Below are positions 11,231 to 21,939 of a stretch of 64,000 nt of DNA, piece by piece. Position 1 is the first letter of the stretch; each line of letters opens with the position of its first letter. This DNA comes from Dipteronia dyeriana (lineage: Eukaryota; Streptophyta; Magnoliopsida; Sapindales; Sapindaceae). The DNA is taken from assembly GCA_032871835.1 (NCBI GenBank), contig CM065300.1, forward strand, positions 72,400,017 to 72,464,016, written 5' to 3'. The notes under the pieces were generated by a model. It saw only the letters and a list, made by a program, of their open reading frames with translations, was not told the origin of the DNA and did no database searches. The translations under genes and the position numbers were made by a program.

Positions 11231-12416
11231 AAGTTGTCGTACAACCCTCATACTATGCTTGGGTGGTAGAGTGGTCCGACAAGGAACCGTCTGACTCTCA
11301 GAAGTAAATGGAACAATAACTCTTGTTGATTGAGTACTGGTCGTACCAGGCTCTAACTCATTTTACACAATCTTACTTCGAGGTTTATGATCACTCATAT
11401 AGTTATCCTCAAGAAACGTTGCATTTGTCTATACAAATACTTTGTTCTCCTCAGGACTATAGAAGTATCCACCTCTAGTCTCCTTGGAATAACCAATAAA
11501 TAAGCATACCAAAGACTTAGGGTCCAGCTTACCAGTTATGTTCTTCAGTACATGTACTGGACACCTCCATATGCAAAAATGTGACAAACTAGCTTTACAA
11601 CCATTCCACAGCTCTATGGGAGTCTTGCCTAATTGGTTCTCAACTTCAGCTCAGAATTCTTTAAAATTTTCAAAAGTTTTCGACTTTCGTTGCATTAGGT
11701 AGACATATCAGTATCTAGAGTAGTCATATATAAAAGTGATAAAATACTCATAGCCACCCCTTGCTTTAACATCCATCGGTCCACAGCCATCTGAATGTAT
11801 AAGCTCTAATGGTTCTATAGCTCTAAGCCAGTTTCTAGTAAAAGGTCTCTTGATCATTTTACATTCTAAACAGGATTCGTAGATAGGTAAGAGCATCTCC
11901 AATAGTCTACCTTAGAGACTCCCTTATTTAAGGATGTATGTTATTGCAATGGACCATTAAGGGAGTGTGCTCCAACAATACTCCCTTAAATGACCCACGT
12001 AATAATTTTTTTGTATTATTTAATGTTAGATATTGTCTTTAATAGATATTAGATAATGTTTGTCTTTAATAGATATTAGATAAACCAAATATAAGAAATT
12101 TTTCAAGGAAATAAAATAATATTTAATTGGTATACCCCACTTTTAGGGGTCTGAAAATACCCATTAATTAAGGGAGTGAATTGCTCTTGAACACATTTAA
12201 GGGATCCATTTAGAGAGCTATTGGAGCTGGAAAAATACACATACTTCCTTAATTAAGCTAAGGGATATCTTCAAGGGGGTTGTTGGAGATACTCTAAAGT
12301 GTAACCTTTAACTGGCTTAAAGGCCTATTTTTAACTAGTCTGTCTATCTTGCAAAGGTTAATATGCCCAAGTCTTAGATATCATAGATACGTTTAATTAT
12401 CTAGAGAAATTTTCTG
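11231..12416 (-). pseudogene. Integrase region of copia element 2 (MITE-interrupted)
   Basis: Minus-strand frames encode integrase: the core start ELIHSDGCGPMDVKARGG with the following YFITFIYDYSRY (11902-11708), then the C-terminal segment with TGKLDPKSLVCLFIGYSKETRGG and the ATFLEDNYMSDHKPRS motif (about 11540-11350). In HSDGCGPM the Asp corresponds to the first acidic residue of the DDE triad. A 404-bp MITE (11891-12294) separates this core start from the upstream N-terminal zinc-finger part. Stops break the frame. It is dead. Confidence 0.75.
11891..12294. mobile_element. Harbinger/Tourist-like MITE with TAA duplication
   Basis: This is a 404-bp segment with terminal inverted repeats: left GAGCATCTCCAATAG, right (reverse complement) GAGTATCTCCAACAA, with similarity extending into AAGG-rich subterminal blocks (CTTATTTAAGG and CTTAATTAAGG). 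It is flanked by TAA at 11888-11890 and at 12295-12297, a 3-bp TWA duplication typical of PIF/Harbinger elements. It interrupts the integrase frame of the copia element, so it is younger than that element. No transposase is encoded. Confidence 0.85.
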
Positions 12417-12780
12417 TCATTTTGTTTTAAGTTTTTCAACTTTAAACAATTTAGCATTGAGCAGTGATGTATGAATTAACGGTCTTAAAACATACAAGTT
12501 GTTTTCATTCAAACCTGAACAAATATTTAAACTATTTCGAGAAATAATAACTGATATATTATTAAAAGAGATAAAATATAAATGTTCCAATATTTTGGAC
12601 ACAGAAATCAAATTCCTTATGAAACCAGGAATAAAATAAACAGAATTTAAAATAAGAAAACAATTTTCAAACTGGAGTCTAACTACTCCAACTGCTCTTG
12701 CTGACACGACATCCCCCGACCCAGCACGCATACAGATGGTTCCATCTTCAAGCTTTGTCAAAGAGTCAGTCCACTACAAG
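12417..12780 (-). pseudogene. Protease region of copia element 2
   Basis: The minus-strand frame 12761-12417 reads through the segment after the catalytic Asp of a copia aspartic protease. It contains LEDGTICMRAGSGDVVSARAVG, then LQFENCFLILNSVYFIPGFIRNLISVSKI, which matches the usual 'L..VLYVPGLRRNLLSVSKL' block. The active-site triplet upstream is not clean in this copy. It lies between gag and integrase as expected for Ty1-copia. Confidence 0.7.
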
Positions 12781-13145
12781 GAAAAGCAAGCATGGTTAGT
12801 GGCCCCTAAATCAACTAATCCAAGGTGAAGAATCATCTTCCACTAAACATGATTCGATAAAAAGTAAACTGCATTTACCTTTTACCTTTTTCTTCTCGGC
12901 AACCTCCTCTAGATATTGAGGATAATTCATCTTCCAGTGATCGATCTTGTCGCAGCGAAAACATTTTGGTTTGCCCTGATGCTTGTCGATGGAGGTGTCA
13001 TTCTTCTTGCTTTGGGTTTACTTTTAGCCTTGCCAACAGACCTCTTCCTCTTCTTAGATCCAGAGGAGGATGGTTTAGCAACATTTGCTTCATCTGTCTT
13101 ACCTTGTTGTCCTTAGTCATGGACTCAAAGGTAGTGAGCTCATTA
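12781..13145 (-). pseudogene. gag C-terminal part of copia element 2
   Basis: The minus strand from 13145 encodes ELTTFESMTKDN, a basic linker, and then a knuckle-like KCFRCDKIDHWKMNYPQYLEE near 12960. The CX2CX4HX4C pattern is kept except that the last Cys is Tyr. The following EEVAEKKK is also typical. The frame is broken upstream of the knuckle. At 13145 the reading continues, after removal of the inserted LTR element and one CATTA copy, into the N-terminal gag part at 17862. Confidence 0.75.
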
Positions 13146-15082
13146 TGTGAGGAAAAATCGATTCAAAATGCGACGGAAGCGTAAAATTAGGGTTTGGTAT
13201 ATTTAAATTTTTTCCTTTTAAAAATAAAGAACCTTAACCCTAGATTAATTGACGTATATTAAAAGTTTCGTACATTTTTACTCGTGACGATTGAACTATC
13301 GTCGAATTGAATCGGTAAGATCTTCCAATCCAATCACGAACGTGAATCACCTAGGAGTGTGGGCTCCCTTTCTTTAGAGTTTTATACCTGAGGATGGAAA
13401 CAAACAAAATCTCTTTCTTTTGTTAGTCACAATAATCCTCCAAGAGAAAACTTTGGTCACTTGCGATTTATCAATCTATTTGACTGAAACTCGCGTGAAC
13501 CCGATTCGATTTTTGTACACAAAACCTTGATGTAAAGGATACCAGTGCACTATTGAAAATAAAACCATTCCCCTTTTCTCTTTTCCTTGGCCGAATTCAA
13601 TACACAATACCTATGAGGTGACAGAATTTTGTCTAGAGCAAAAACTATTTTTTTTTCTCTCAAAATTCTCTAGCCTGGCCGAAATTTTCAACATCAAATC
13701 TAAGCTTGGCCGAATTCACTAGGTGTATATATGGGTATGCAAATCCTCTCATAAAGAGGATTTACTTGGTGGGCAAGAATTCTTTCTCTATGTGAATTTA
13801 CTTGGTGACAAAGAATCCTTTTTAAAGAAGAATTCTTTTCCACACCAAGACTCATATTCCAACTCAAATAGTGTATTTATTCAATAACTAATTATTGAAT
13901 ATAATTAAATTGTGACTATGTTAAAACTTTCTAATTTGACCAACTGTCAACTAGAGTTTTAATAAAAATCTAATACTTCCTAATTTGACAAGATAAATAA
14001 ATTCTTTTTATTTATCTACTTATCAAATATAGTATTTGATACTTATCATATTACCAACAATAATAAGAATCAAGGAGACTATCTCCTACTAGGAAAAAGA
14101 TTTTGACTTTTAATTAAATAATTAAGTAATTAACAAATCAATTAATTTCCGTTTAATTAAATAATAAAATTTAAAAATAAGATAATAATCTAATATATAT
14201 ATATAGCCTTGCCGCCCAAGATCACACATGGGCATATATATTGTTTTTCTTATTTTATTAAATTCATAAGTCCTTAATAAAAGGTCCACATGTGAACTAG
14301 ACTCATTCTTACAAAAAGAAACAATTCCACATGCCTTAATACAATTGTAAATGGACCCATAAATTGGTCCATTAGTATATCAAGTTATCTATGCAAGTTC
14401 GTGTGAATTGAGGATCTAGACGGCCTATCTAAATTTAATCTCCAATAGACATAACCTAATCACAATCAACCAATGATTCACTTAGGTCTGATTTATTAAT
14501 TTTAGTTCATTCCACTAAATAACTAAAATTGAACTCTTAAATAAAGATAAAATAAGTTAATGTTGCTCATTCATACCCTAGACAATCTTAATGAAGATAA
14601 TGTATCCTCGTGAAGAATATCATTAATTGTCAAGAGCTCATAGATCGCCGATAGATCTCCAAGTTACCATATTTACTCATATGACCACATTGTGAACTTG
14701 GATATTTTGACTTGTCCATAAACAATATTTCAACAGACGTTATTGAAAACTTAACGTTAAGATTTAATATCCAATACATCAAAACATCCATATGATGATA
14801 TTATACTCTCATTTAATAAATGGAGCTACAATGTCCATATCAATAAATGAAGTCCTCTATCGATTAACAAATGAATACCATCAAGCTATCGAGGATAGAC
14901 TATGCTATATAATCATACTTATTGATAGCTCAAATGATAACACTTGCAACCATAATTCCATCATTTATCTCAAGATTGAGATAGACTCTCCGATTGTCTT
15001 CAAGTGAAAACTTTTATCCATTGAAGGTTCTAGATAAAGTATTTCACTGTGATCCTATTTAATGTACATAGTGCACTAGATT
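13146..15082 (-). mobile_element. 3' LTR of the CATTA-flanked element
   Basis: It is collinear with the solo LTR at 31633 onward: GGAAGCGTAAAATTAGGG near the start, the same AATTCAATACACAATA stretch, and the same block ending GATAAAGTATTTCACTG near 15043. Similarity stops at 15082, before the U3 start (GAGCATAATCCCAACA) seen in the other copies. Either that end was deleted or another sequence replaced it. It carries a 71-codon frame (14792-15007) also open in the solo LTR. Confidence 0.75.
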
Positions 15083-16475
15083 CTTTTAGGATGTTGATTA
15101 GGGATGGGGTCATGATTTCTGAACAATAACGAAAATTATATAAGTAAACAATCATGATAAAGCACTTTCGAATATTTATCTTGAAGTATATAAAATAATT
15201 CAATCGTAAAATTCAACGGTGATCCAACACCTATAAATGCCACGCCTCATTTGGTAGTTCACACAATTTACTAGTTGGACTAGGTTCCACCTAATTGTTA
15301 ACATAACAACCAATGTTTTCAAATTTAGCCTTACTGTTTAATTAACAAGAAATCTTTGGAGGATATTAATAAAATCACATTGAGTGTGTTACCAAGTTAT
15401 AGACCTTTAATATAATCCCTCACGAATATCCCTCCTTTGGGAGTAGATATCGTTTGGGTTAATTATCTAGTCTTCCTTGCAAGGAAGTATCTTGCTAAAT
15501 TCCATTCGTGAATACCCCTTGGGGGGTTAATACACAAAACTTAGTGGCCGTAGATGTACCGAAACACCATCTCCCACTCAATTGTTTAAGGCGAGAGATC
15601 GAATTCCATATAATGATTTACCAGGTTATCTAGATGCCAATTAGATACCTAAACCATTCAATGCATGTCCATACCAAAAGAGATATATGAATGACACTCA
15701 TATTCTATATGACATGTTATCAAACAACGACAAACATTGCAATATTTACGAAAATATAAATAGCTAAAATTTTGATCCATCCTAGAAAAATAAGTAAATT
15801 ACAATTTTTGGAATACAAAAACTCCTTTCTTGGCGAACAAGTCTTCATGCGCCATCGTTTGTGCATCCCTTGACTACCTCCCATGGGCTTGCGCACCCCA
15901 CAACCACATAAAAGGACTGCCATGCGCGGCCCATAGCTTCCATAGGGCTGCCGTGCATAGCCCATGCCACAACAATCGTGACAGTGTGCTCATTCGCAGA
16001 CACGTTTGTTACTATGGTTCACACAGACCCAAACTTGTTACGGTTGCTTCCAATACTTAAAACTTTCGAGTCTTCGATACTTGAATGTATTACAAAAGAA
16101 TTTTAAATAATAAAATACTGCAGTGTTTTTTTAGTACAATTTTTTAATACAATATTGTTCTGCAGTATTTTTATTACAAAAACAAAATAAATAAAAAACT
16201 AAGCAACTACCAAGAAGGAAATTATGGCGATGATAGACCAACCTTCTTGTTACAATCCCAAAACAAAAATACATTGAAATTCTAGAAACGAAATTGAGCA
16301 ATAACAATCCACATATTAAATTATATATATATATACATACATTCAAATGTAAATATATATGCAAATACCTAGAGTGCAATCTCTTTCTAAAACATTTATA
16401 TTTACAATAAAAAGAAAAAGATTCACGTATATATACTTCAATTAGTTAAGGGTACAACCATGCTATGATACCAAT
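15083..16475 (-). other. Non-coding internal domain of the CATTA-flanked element
   Basis: No gag or pol motif is seen on either strand. The part beside the primer-binding site contains a GC-richer block (about 15836-16060, many TGCGCAC/CATGGG-like words) and a block with ACGAATATCCCTCCTTTGGG near 15422. The arrangement (primer-binding site, AT-rich stretch, GC-rich block) resembles the long leader of copia element 2 at 18419-20504, suggesting it descends from such a leader. Confidence 0.5.
16462..16473 (-). other. Primer-binding site of the CATTA-flanked element
   Basis: The minus strand reads TGGTATCATAGC two bases after the LTR end. It matches the initiator-methionine tRNA primer site TGGTATCAGAGC of plant copia elements with one mismatch. 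Confidence 0.85.
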
Positions 16476-17856
16476 TGTAGGGAAAAATCGGTTCAAATGC
16501 GGTGGAAGCGTAAAACTAGGGTTTGATATATTTAAAAAATTTCCCTTTAAAAATAAATAACCTTAACCATAGATTAATTGATGTATATTAAAAGTATGGT
16601 ACATTTTTCCTCATGACGATTGAACTAGCGTCGAATTGAATCCGTAAAATCTTCGAATCCAATCACAAACGGGAATCACCTAGGAGTGTGGGCTCCCTTT
16701 CTTTAGAGTTGTATACCTGAGGATGGAAACAAACAAAATCTCTTTCTTTTGTTAGTCACAATAATCCTCCAAGAGAAAACTTAGGTCACTTGCGATTTAT
16801 CAATCTATTTGATTGAAACTTGCGTTATCCCGATTCAATTTTTGTACACAAAACCTTTTTGATGTAAAGGATACCAGTGCACTATCGAAAACAAAAAACA
16901 TTCCCCTTTTCTCTTCTCCTTGACCGAATTCAATACACAATACCTATGAGTTGATCGAATTTTATCTAGAGCAAAAACTAATTTTGTTCTCTCTTAAAAT
17001 TCTCTAGCTTGGCCGGAATTTTCAACATCAAATCTAAGCTTGGCTGAATTCACTAGGTGTATATATAGGTATAAAAATCCTCTCCTAAAGAGGATTTACT
17101 TGCTGGACAAGAATCCGTTCTCTAGGTGGATTTACTTGGTGACAAATAATCATTTTCAAAGAATAATTTTTTTCCACACCAAGACTCATATTCCAACTCA
17201 AATAGTGTATTTATTCAATAACTAATTATTGAATATAATTAAATTGTAACTATATTAAAACTTTCTAATTTGACCAATTGTCAACTAGAGTTTTAATAAA
17301 AATCAAATACTTTCTAATTTGACTAGATAAATAAATTCCTTTTATTTATTTACTTATCAAATATATTATTTGATCCTTATCATATTACAAACAATAATAT
17401 GACTCGAATATCTTCAAGTGAAAACTTTTATCCATTGACAGTTCCAGATAAAGTATTTCACTGTGAACCTATTCAATACACCTAGTGCACTAGATTCTTT
17501 TGTCCAAAGACACCACACATTGATGATTTTAGACTCATCATAACACATTTGATCTCACTCAAATGCTAGTAAAATAATCTACAACTTTAACATGATAAAG
17601 GTGCCCAACCTTTATCTTAAGTTGTGAATACTGTTCAAAACTAACTAAAGAATTGTGTCTACCTCACACATATCTAGATGTACGAACAATTCTTCATTTT
17701 TCATAGTCTTTTGACCTTATGATTATTTACTTTTGACAATTGTAATAATTAAACTATAAATGTTATAAGATTTGTTAAATTAGAAATCACTTTTATTAAT
17801 ATGAAAAGATTGTCAAATACATTATTACACTATTGTTATCGAGCATAATCCCAACA
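16476..17856 (-). mobile_element. 5' LTR of the CATTA-flanked element
   Basis: It is bounded by TGTAGGG (16476) and CCCAACA (17856), 1381 bp. Compared with the left copy it is missing the segment corresponding to about 14060-14990; the junction is at about 17402. Both ends are intact and match the solo LTR ends at 31633 and 33982. Confidence 0.85.
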
Positions 17857-18418
17857 CATTAAGCAACTGAGTCAGACTGAATCTCAACTTGTTTATCCCA
17901 TAGTTGCTTTTAAACTAATCGAAGCTCTTTGTAAGAGTCATCAGTGTGATGCTCACCTGGCTAGGTTCATCAATTGCCCTACCATTGACCTCTAACGTGT
18001 TGAAATGGGACATCATGCTCAGGACATGTTCCATAATAGATGCACCCTCTTTCATCTAAGCAAGCATTAAGGAACAAACAGCTTCATGCCGCTTTTGCTC
18101 AAAGGGATGCCCGAACATAGCCTCCAATGACTCCATGATTTTGAATGTTGTAGACATTGCTTCATGCTCTGTAACAAGCATTTCGGTCATACTATCGAAC
18201 ATATAAGTTCAAGCCTTCTCATCAGATGAGACCCAAATCTAGTAAACCTCACGAACATTTCATGCGGCATTGGCAGCAGGATATGGAGGGCACTTCTCCG
18301 TAAGCACAAACTTTAAGTCTTTTATTACCAAGATTGTGTTGATATTATTTTTCCTCTTAGTATAATTTTCTCCAGTTAATTTGTCATTAGCAAGGATTTG
18401 TAATAGTGTAGAAGACAT
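17857..18418 (-). pseudogene. gag N-terminal part of copia element 2
   Basis: The start codon at 18418 opens MSSTLLQILANDKLTGENYT, followed by NNINTILVIKDLKFVLTE and PPYPAANA. This is the conserved N-terminus of many plant copia gag proteins (Leu-rich start, 'L-GENY--W' with Trp changed here, 'LRFVL-E'). Downstream fragments such as MESLEAMFGHPFEQKRHEAV and EPSQVSITLMT follow in the usual order, then RFSLTQLL just before the CATTA insertion point. Several stops interrupt it. Confidence 0.8.
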
Positions 18419-20504
18419 TGCTAAAAAAATGTATATAAAGAATTCATTCAATCATACATTTAATTCACATGTTAATGTTTGGCATAAAATTAAATATGAT
18501 GCATGAAGATATTTATTGAACAAGAAAATCTCTAAAATAAACTGTTTCTACACCATGACAATCCAACAACCACAAGCAAATGTCGGTCAAATTCTTGCAT
18601 GTCGGATCGAGACATTCTCAATCAAATGATATATGAGAATAACTTTTATTCCTCTATCATCCAACCATCGTTTATTTGTTTATTTGAGTCAGATTTATAA
18701 TTAAAACCTTGTGAGTGTAGCCCACCATTTCAGATCTCTTAAGCTTCACTTTAGAATTGCTGCATTTGGGTCGGTCACTCCTAAAATACACTCATAAAAC
18801 CTATCTGTTAGGAAGTCAACCTTGACTCTTATGGAAACCCTTCTTAGGGAGGACGAAAACAAAGCCATCTCAAGGTCCCAATTGAATCTCATGGTGTTGA
18901 ACTAATGATGGAGACTATGGGATATAATGTCATATATCCCACTCCCACTCACTATTTTAGAGTTAGGGTTTTCAATTATTAATGCACCTAGATATTGATA
19001 AGATTAAACGGCTAATTTCAATCTAAATGTCTAGGGCATAACAAATTATTCTAATCTTATTCAAATGAACTAATCCGATTATGAACTAATTAAAAATCTA
19101 GTTCATTATTCAAATTCTAATCTATGTAAACAATTTTACTAAGACTATAATTATTTAATGCGATTTAACAAGTTTTAACTGTTAAAACTAATCACATTAT
19201 CAGGTCCAATAATATTAGAGCTTTAATCTAATCAAACCTAATGTTAAGTGACGGACCTAACTAATCTAACTAATTAAACAATTTAATTAATAGACTAGTT
19301 ATTAATGAGAATTACCAAGTTTTTACTCTAAAAAAAACTAATCTCATTATTTAACAGCCAATTATGTGAATTACACTAATTTTTAATCAATTAAAAAAAA
19401 CACATAATTATCAATGGCTATTATGCATGTACAATATATCCAAAATATATATTCATATGTGTAGGCACACCTATTCTAAATGACATGTATATGCATGGCA
19501 ATGCTTTATTCATCTCATAATAAAAACGATAAATGAGTTGATCGAGTACAATGGGTTATTTAACCTAAAATAAAAATGTCTAATTACAAAAGTTATCCAA
19601 AGCATTCCTTGGTCTTCATGTAATTCCAATATTCTTCAAGTTCTTGTGGGGTTCTTCTTATTATGGGCTTTTAACCAAGTCTAAATTGATTAAATAGGAT
19701 TTTTAAAAACATATCATGACTCATCTCATGAATCACACCTAAAGCCCAAGTGTTACTTATTGGAGGCACAAGGTATATAAAAAAAATAAAAAAAAAATCC
19801 AGTCCAAAATCATTTTTTTATTTAGAAACCCTAGCGTTGCAAATTCAAAACCCTAGCACTTTTACGCATGGCCGTCATTCGTTGCATGGGCTGCCCGTAA
19901 CCGCACACGCGATAATCACACAGCAGCAAGCACACACAGCCAGCCAGTCGCACATGAGAAACCAGTTGCGCACGAAGGCAATGTAAGACTACCTCACGCG
20001 TAGCCAACAACCCAGGCATACAGTTCACAGCATGGATGATGTGCACGCAGCACGTGCAAGTGCAAGGCCTGGCTGCTGTGTGCACAATCTGCCTTGGCGC
20101 ATTGACTAACTGTTGTGCAGCTGTCCACGCTGCACTCCTACGTGCGTCTCACGAGCACGCTCATTTTTTATTTCACCCTTCCGCCTTCCATCTTCTTTGT
20201 CTGATTTCTTCGTATATATTTTATAATAAAATATATTGCAGAATAAATACAGTAAAAAATATACAGCAGAAAAATAAATAAAATATTAAAATACATCCGG
20301 GCATTATTTTTAAATGAGAAAAAAATATTACAACCTTTAAAACGAACCCTAAACCCATTGTACCATAAAATTAACAATAAACCATGTTTATAAAAAAAAT
20401 ATAAACATCATACAGTCATTAGAAAGTGCTTACACATACAATACATGCAAATCAAGAATAAAAGTATGAAAAAAAAAACTTTATTCTTATATATTGTATA
20501 ATAG
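18419..20504 (-). other. Long 5' leader of copia element 2
   Basis: No coding signature lies between the primer-binding site and gag. It includes AT-rich tracts and a GC-richer block at about 19860-20160 with repeated CACGCA/GTGCAAG-like words. Several open frames overlap there on both strands, but none has a recognisable domain and I regard them as chance. The length of 2 kb is compatible with copia lineages known for long leaders. Confidence 0.55.
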
Positions 20505-20516
20505 GCTCTGATACCA
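20505..20516 (-). other. Primer-binding site of copia element 2
   Basis: The minus strand has TGGTATCAGAGC, the exact initiator-methionine tRNA primer site, two bases inside a TGTAGAGACC LTR end at 20519. The spacing equals that in the CATTA-flanked element. Confidence 0.85.
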
Positions 20517-20518
20517 AT

Positions 20519-20582
20519 TGTAGAGACCTGAATTTACTTTGCGCAGTGGAAATGGGGTTTTAAAATTTTTATACAACTTCTA
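20519..20582 (-). mobile_element. 5' LTR fragment (U5 end) of copia element 2
   Basis: About 64 bp beginning TGTAGAGACC next to the primer-binding site. It is cut off by the Ty3-gypsy insertion at about 20583. The rest of this LTR was not found on the far side of the gypsy element. Confidence 0.55.
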
Positions 20583-20655
20583 AACCGGCGTAGCGACAGT
20601 TCCAACACGAAAACACACACTCACTAATTCGAAAAACCTACGGATAACGAATAAA
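20583..20655 (-). mobile_element. 3' LTR remnant of the gypsy element
   Basis: The segment TAGCGACA...AACACGAAAACACAC...CGAATAA matches the primer-site-proximal end of the 5' LTR (24945-25015). Similarity ends at about 20655, directly at the last codons of integrase, so the U3 and R parts and the pol 3' end are missing. Confidence 0.65.
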
Positions 20656-21660
20656 TTCAGAGGAGTCTTCATGGAATGGTAACAAATGTTTTACATAAAA
20701 CACATCAGCTGTACGAATGTGGCTAGGAAGCCTCAATCGGTATGCATTTGGGTTGATCTTCTCAATTACATCAAGTTGACCAATTTTCGTAGTGGCAAGC
20801 TTGTTATATTCCCCAACAGGAAAACTATCCTTAGTGAGAACCGCCCACAAGTAGTCTCCCACCTTAAATTCCACAAGGCGTCATTTCTTGTCGGCATCCA
20901 ATTTGTACTTCGTTGTGCACTTAAGCAGATTGTCATGTACTTGTTTACGGGTTTCTTGTAATTGTTGTATGAATTTTTTTGTTTTGCCATAGATTTTGGT
21001 CTTGTTTGGTGGAGGTAGCAAATCAAGGGGACCCTACGGAACCATCGAGTACACTACTTGAAATTGACTAAACCTCATGCTTGGATTAACCGTGTGGTTG
21101 TGCACAAACTCAGCTTGACTGAGCTTCTGATCCCATGCCCGAATATTCTCTCCTACTAAACACCGTAACAAATTTCCAAGAGACCTGTTCACAACTTCGG
21201 TCTGACCATCCTTCTGTGGGTGATAGGAACTGCTGAAATCCAGTCGTGTGTTTACCAGCTTCCAGATGCTACTCTAAAAATGGCTAAGGAACCGAGTGTC
21301 TCGATCTGAAATATTGGAGTTGGGCAGCCCATGCAAATGATAGATTTCACAGAAAAAAAGCTAAGCAATATTTACCGCGTCAGTGATTTTCTTGTACGGA
21401 ATAAAGTGGACCATCTTCGAGAACCTGTCAATGACTACATAAACCAAATCAAACCCTTGTTAAGTCTTTGGTAATCTGAGAACAAAGTTCATACTCAATT
21501 TTGTCCAAGGTTGCATCGGTATAGGCAGCGGCATATACAAGCCCGCATTAGTCGCTTTTCCTTTGGATACTTAGCATATTCTGCAATGCTCCACGTAACG
21601 TTCCACCTTCTTTCGAATGGTCAGCCAAAAGTTATTTGCTTTAATCAATTGGAGGGTACA
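20638..21660 (-). pseudogene. Integrase region of the gypsy element
   Basis: The minus strand encodes CRIC (second zinc-ligand pair), [18 protein letters not shown], then the core. The position of the first catalytic Asp reads MNFVLRLP (Asp to Asn), the second is present in SDRDTRF, and the Glu is present in DGQTEVVNR. WDQKLSQAEFVHNHTVN and the C-terminal VGDYLWAV, KIGQLDVIEKINPNAYRLRLPSHIRTADVF follow. Stops occur at several points. The domain order is complete but the enzyme is dead. Confidence 0.8.
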
Positions 21661-21939
21661 ATCCCTGTCCAAAAACCCTCCCCATGAAGTTCTCTAATGA
21701 TATGTAGACGTAAGCTGTAGTCGGGTACATGCAGCTGATTTCCCTGAAAAAAGAACTCATCGACTAACAGAAAATCAGATTTTTCTCTGGATCGCAAGCC
21801 AGTCATAATGTAGAGAAGTAAGGGTCAGTATCAAGCAACTCTCGAAATGAATCAAATCCAAGTACAGTTAATGACACTGATGATAATAGGTTGCTTCGAC
21901 GACTCAAAGCATCCGTAACTCTGTTAGAGGTACCAGCCT

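Larger units (their letters stand above)
13146..17856 (-). mobile_element. Non-autonomous (leader-only) LTR element, TSD CATTA
   Basis: This is a complete insertion: CATTA at 13141-13145 and again at 17857-17861, with element ends TGTGAGG...(13146) and ...ATCCCAACA (17856). On the minus strand it runs 5' LTR (17856-16476), a primer-binding site TGGTATCATAGC (16473-16462), about 1.4 kb without gag or pol, and a 3' LTR (to 13146). The LTRs belong to the same family as the solo LTR at 31633-33982. The right LTR has lost about 0.9 kb internally. The left LTR lacks its U3 start. The total is 4711 bp, with no protein domain. This matches the LARD or deletion-derivative class that depends on an autonomous partner. 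Confidence 0.85.
9347..20582 (-). mobile_element. Ty1-copia element 2, full span including nested insertions
   Basis: Read on the minus strand the order is: 5' LTR fragment (20582-20519), primer-binding site, a leader of about 2 kb, gag, protease, integrase, RT, RNase H, polypurine tract and 3' LTR. Gag-PR-INT-RT-RH is the diagnostic Ty1-copia order. Two later insertions interrupt it: the CATTA-flanked LTR element at 13146-17856 within gag and the TAA-flanked MITE at 11891-12294 within integrase. Removing them leaves about 6 kb of element. Frames are broken throughout by stops and shifts, so it is not functional. The long leader and the gag start (MSSTLL...LTGEN) suggest a lineage with long 5' leaders; I leave the exact clade open. 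Confidence 0.75.

Noticed and set aside
12771..12790. CACTACAAGGAAAA, like a CACTA transposon end
   Set aside because: It lies inside the copia gag-protease region, continues as element sequence, and has no partner end or 3-bp duplication.
16131..16379. 82-codon minus-strand frame in the CATTA-flanked element
   Set aside because: AT-driven, hydrophobic by composition and located next to the primer-binding site in a non-coding leader.
19750..20377. Several 70-84 codon frames on both strands in the copia leader
   Set aside because: Mutually overlapping, no domain, and explained by local GC content between the primer-binding site and gag.
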